From: Methanobrevibacter sp.
GTDB taxonomy: Archaea > Methanobacteriota > Methanobacteria > Methanobacteriales > Methanobacteriaceae
NCBI GenBank assembly: GCA_016291275.1
Contig: JAEEWY010000084.1
Location: 1 to 6,444 of the forward strand
Direction of reading: 5' to 3'
Length of the DNA: 6,444 nt
The notes beneath the pieces were generated by a model. The model had not been told where the DNA came from. It ran no database searches and saw only the letters and a list, made by a program, of their open reading frames with translations. Shown here piece by piece: positions 4,762 to 6,444 of the stretch (position 1 is its first letter; each line of letters begins with the position of its first letter). The translations under genes and the position numbers were made by a program.

Positions 4762-5832
4762 TTATTTCATAGCTTTTAAACGTACTTCCGGTTCTAAAGC
4801 TAATGGTTCAGCAGCTACGATTGCAGTTCCTTTTGCGACTACAGTCATAGGGTCATCAGAAATTTGGATTGGAATGTCTGATTCATCGAAAATTCTTTCT
4901 TTAAGACCTCTTAATCTGGAACTTCCACCTACTGCTACAGTATTTTTGTAAACACCCATCATCAATTCTGCAGGTAATCTTTCTAAGATGATGTTTAATC
5001 CGCCAACAACTGCTTGGATGATTGGCTCTACTGCATCTGCAACTAACATTGAATCAATTACGACCTTTTTAGGTCTGTTAGTTTCTAAGGATTTACCAAT
5101 AACTTCATAGCTTAAGTTTTCAAATTCTTCACTGCAATGGATCATTCCGATTTCCATTTTTGCAGCTTCTGCATCGTGAATGCTGATTGCAACATTGTAT
5201 TTTTCTGCAACCAATTCTACGATTCTATTATCAATGTCGTCTCCACCGACTCTTACGGTTTCAATATCGTTGATTCCACCAAGGGAAATAACAACTAAAT
5301 CAGTAGATCCTGCACCAATGTCAATTACCATGGTTCCATTTGGTTCTGCAATAGGTAATCCTGCACCAATAGCTGCAGCTAAACCTTCACTGACTACTAA
5401 TACGTATTCAGCACCAGCTTTTCTACCTATTTCTTCAGCAGCATTCTTTTCTACTTCAGAAGCGTCTCCAGGAATACCGATGACAATTCTTCCTACAGTT
5501 TCTCCTTCGTTAATACCAATTTCCATAGCTCTGATGAGTAATGCTTGTGCTTGTGCAACGTTTTCGATTACTCCTTTTTTAAGTGGTCTTACTGCAACAA
5601 TGTCTTCTGGAGTTCTGCCTAACATTTTTTTAGCTTCTTCTCCAACAGCAAGCACTGCAGAAGGATCATCCTTTTTAACAGCAACTACAGAAGGAATTTG
5701 GTATAAGTCAAATTTATCTCCTGATGGTTTTGCGATTACAGTGTTTAAGGTACCTAAGTCAATACCTAAACTATTCTTAACAACTCTGGTTGGTTCAATT
5801 TCAATAGCGTCTTCATTTCCGAAAATACTCAA
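4762..5832 (-). CDS. mreB: MreB-type actin, rod-shape-determining protein
   Basis: MreB forms ATP-dependent filaments at the inner face of the membrane and directs wall synthesis in rod-shaped bacteria; in pseudomurein-walled methanogens a like role is inferred. The 356 residues match the usual 335-350. The actin-fold motifs appear in order: phosphate 1, G-I-D-L-G-T-L-N-T at 23-31; connect 1, G-I-P-G-D-A-S-E-V-E at 119-128; S-E-G-L-A-A-A-I-G-A-G-L at 148-159; phosphate 2, I-D-I-G-A-G-S-T-D at 170-178; adenosine, V-G-G-S-S-R-L-R-G-L at 301-310. The stretch V-G-E-E-A-K-K-M-L-G-R-T-P (63-75) is typical of MreB and separates it from DnaK and from crenactins. Differences from bacterial MreB are GAGSTD for GGGTTE, GGSSRL for GGGALL, and a longer acidic N-terminus (2-20). 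The TTG start at 5832 is fixed by a strong GGAGGA. It is flanked by large AT-rich gaps and is probably a single-gene unit. Confidence 0.93.
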   Translation of the reverse strand: MSIFGNEDAIEIEPTRVVKNSLGIDLGTLNTVIAKPSGDKFDLYQIPSVVAVKKDDPSAVLAVGEEAKKMLGRTPEDIVAVRPLKKGVIENVAQAQALLIRAMEIGINEGETVGRIVIGIPGDASEVEKNAAEEIGRKAGAEYVLVVSEGLAAAIGAGLPIAEPNGTMVIDIGAGSTDLVVISLGGINDIETVRVGGDDIDNRIVELVAEKYNVAISIHDAEAAKMEIGMIHCSEEFENLSYEVIGKSLETNRPKKVVIDSMLVADAVEPIIQAVVGGLNIILERLPAELMMGVYKNTVAVGGSSRLRGLKERIFDESDIPIQISDDPMTVVAKGTAIVAAEPLALEPEVRLKAMK

Positions 5833-5838
5833 AGTTAT

Positions 5839-5844
5839 TCCTCC
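5839..5844 (-). promoter_or_regulatory. Strong ribosome binding site deciding the TTG start of mreB
   Basis: On the minus strand GGAGGA stands 6 nt before the TTG at 5832. It is the best Shine-Dalgarno sequence in the window and makes the non-ATG start convincing. No closer ATG keeps the full phosphate-1 motif with suitable spacing. Confidence 0.8.
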
Positions 5845-6132
5845 ATTGATAAAATAAAATTAAATTATTTAAAAAATTTTTAATAAATTATTTAATTGAT
5901 TTTATTGTTCTTTTAATTAATTCACGTTTTTGAATTGATTTTAATTGGTATATTAAATTGATATATTCAATTAATTATTCAAAAAGTAATTAATTAATGT
6001 TTATAACAATAATTATTTATAATTTTTATTAATAATAAGTTTTTGTATAAAATTATGAAAAAATTTTAATAATTATATAAAAATAGTCAGAAAAAAAGGA
6101 TTTTACATAGTAATTGCTCTAAAAAGCTAAAT
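5845..6132. other. AT-rich gap upstream of mreB with an operator-like palindrome
   Basis: About 290 bp, nearly all A and T, without a gene. It must hold the mreB promoter; TTTAAATA-like boxes near 5866-5880 on the minus strand are candidates but cannot be singled out. At 5956-5972 the sequence AATTGATATATTCAATT is a palindrome with 6-bp arms around TATAT. Related ATTGA/TCAAT strings recur between 5894 and 5975, which could be regulator sites or only low-complexity sequence. Confidence 0.4.
6091..6097 (-). terminator. T7 tract, U-tract terminator of the right-edge gene
   Basis: Seven A on the + strand give TCCTTTTTTTCTG on the minus strand, 36 nt after the stop of the right-edge gene. No hairpin precedes it. 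It fits a hairpin-less archaeal terminator and implies that mreB is transcribed separately. Confidence 0.4.
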
Positions 6133-6444
6133 TTATTCTTGGGCGTTGTCTTCTTCGGGAGTTTCTATGGTGTTGTCTGGATTGGTGTTTTCTTCTGGCT
6201 TGCTTTCTTCTTGAGGTTCTGATTTATCTTTTTCCTCAACCTCAACTATTCTTTGCTTTTCCTTATCTTGGATTGTCTTCTTTAAGTCAATTCCAAATAG
6301 ACTATTGTTTTGGCTGATTTCTTTAACACGCTCAATGTTTTCTTCATCTATTACAGAAACCAAGATTGCAGATAAAACGACATCGCTCATATCAAGTATT
6401 GGTGTCACTGTATTCCTTAAAAAGGATGGTAATTTAAATCTTGT
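6133..6444 (-). CDS. C-terminal part of an unidentified protein with an acidic Glu/Pro/Asn-rich tail
   Basis: The minus-strand frame is open from the right edge to the TAA at 6133, giving 103 residues; the GTG at 6408 is internal, not a convincing start, since the frame continues upstream of it. The visible part starts with T-R-F-K-L-P-S-F-L-R-N, then a mildly hydrophobic segment (about residues 25-33, D-V-V-L-S-A-I-L-V), then a mixed helix-like region to about residue 60. The last 45 residues are low-complexity, dominated by Glu with Pro, Asn, Lys and Asp, and probably disordered. I do not recognise the family. It is upstream of mreB on the same strand but 300 bp away and with its own terminator, so a shared role is not implied. 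Confidence 0.75.
   Translation of the reverse strand, partial: TRFKLPSFLRNTVTPILDMSDVVLSAILVSVIDEENIERVKEISQNNSLFGIDLKKTIQDKEKQRIVEVEEKDKSEPQEESKPEENTNPDNTIETPEEDNAQE

Noticed and set aside
5180..5857. 225-residue + strand open frame
   Set aside because: It is antisense to mreB, whose motifs are intact; the Ser/Thr/Pro/Ile-rich translation is typical of the reverse strand of a real gene.
6406..6408. GTG as the true start of the right-edge protein
   Set aside because: The frame stays open to the window edge and has no ribosome binding site before this codon, so the gene is more likely cut by the window.

Overview
The window looks like chromosomal DNA of a methanogenic archaeon of the order Methanobacteriales, most likely Methanobrevibacter or a close relative. 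Three points support this. CofE makes the polyglutamate tail of coenzyme F420. The purine gene is the archaeal-type IMP cyclohydrolase PurO, not bacterial PurH. An MreB-type actin is present, which among archaea is found mainly in the pseudomurein-walled methanogens. The gaps between genes are almost pure A and T, with TATA-like boxes and U-tract terminators, as in these genomes.

Layout, left to right. Positions 2-46 probably hold the last codons of a + strand membrane protein, whose stop lies inside the first copy of a perfect 11-bp tandem repeat (36-140). Converging on it are two minus-strand genes: a small protein with four CxxC motifs (189-704), and upstream of it cofE (758-1522). A divergent AT-rich gap (1523-1758) containing a 15-bp palindrome leads to a + strand pair encoding an ExbB/TolQ/MotA-type channel protein (1759-2598) and an ExbD/TolR-type partner (2615-3022). 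Next comes purO on the + strand (3128-3751). It converges on rnhB (minus, 3870-4529), with two hairpins between them. After a 232-bp gap with a long hairpin come mreB (minus, 4762-5832), a 300-bp AT-rich gap, and the C-terminal part of an unidentified gene with a very acidic tail (minus, 6133 to the right edge).

The genes are mostly housekeeping: cofactor F420, purine synthesis, removal of RNA from DNA, and cell shape. The notable part is the envelope theme. An ion-driven ExbB/ExbD motor and an MreB cytoskeletal protein lie within 2 kb of each other in an organism expected to have a single membrane, a pseudomurein wall and no TonB or outer membrane. The ExbB protein also carries an extra C-terminal domain of about 65 residues whose pattern resembles the ferredoxin-like fold of heavy-metal-associated (HMA) domains. 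I see no CRISPR array, tRNA, rRNA, insertion sequence or defence island.
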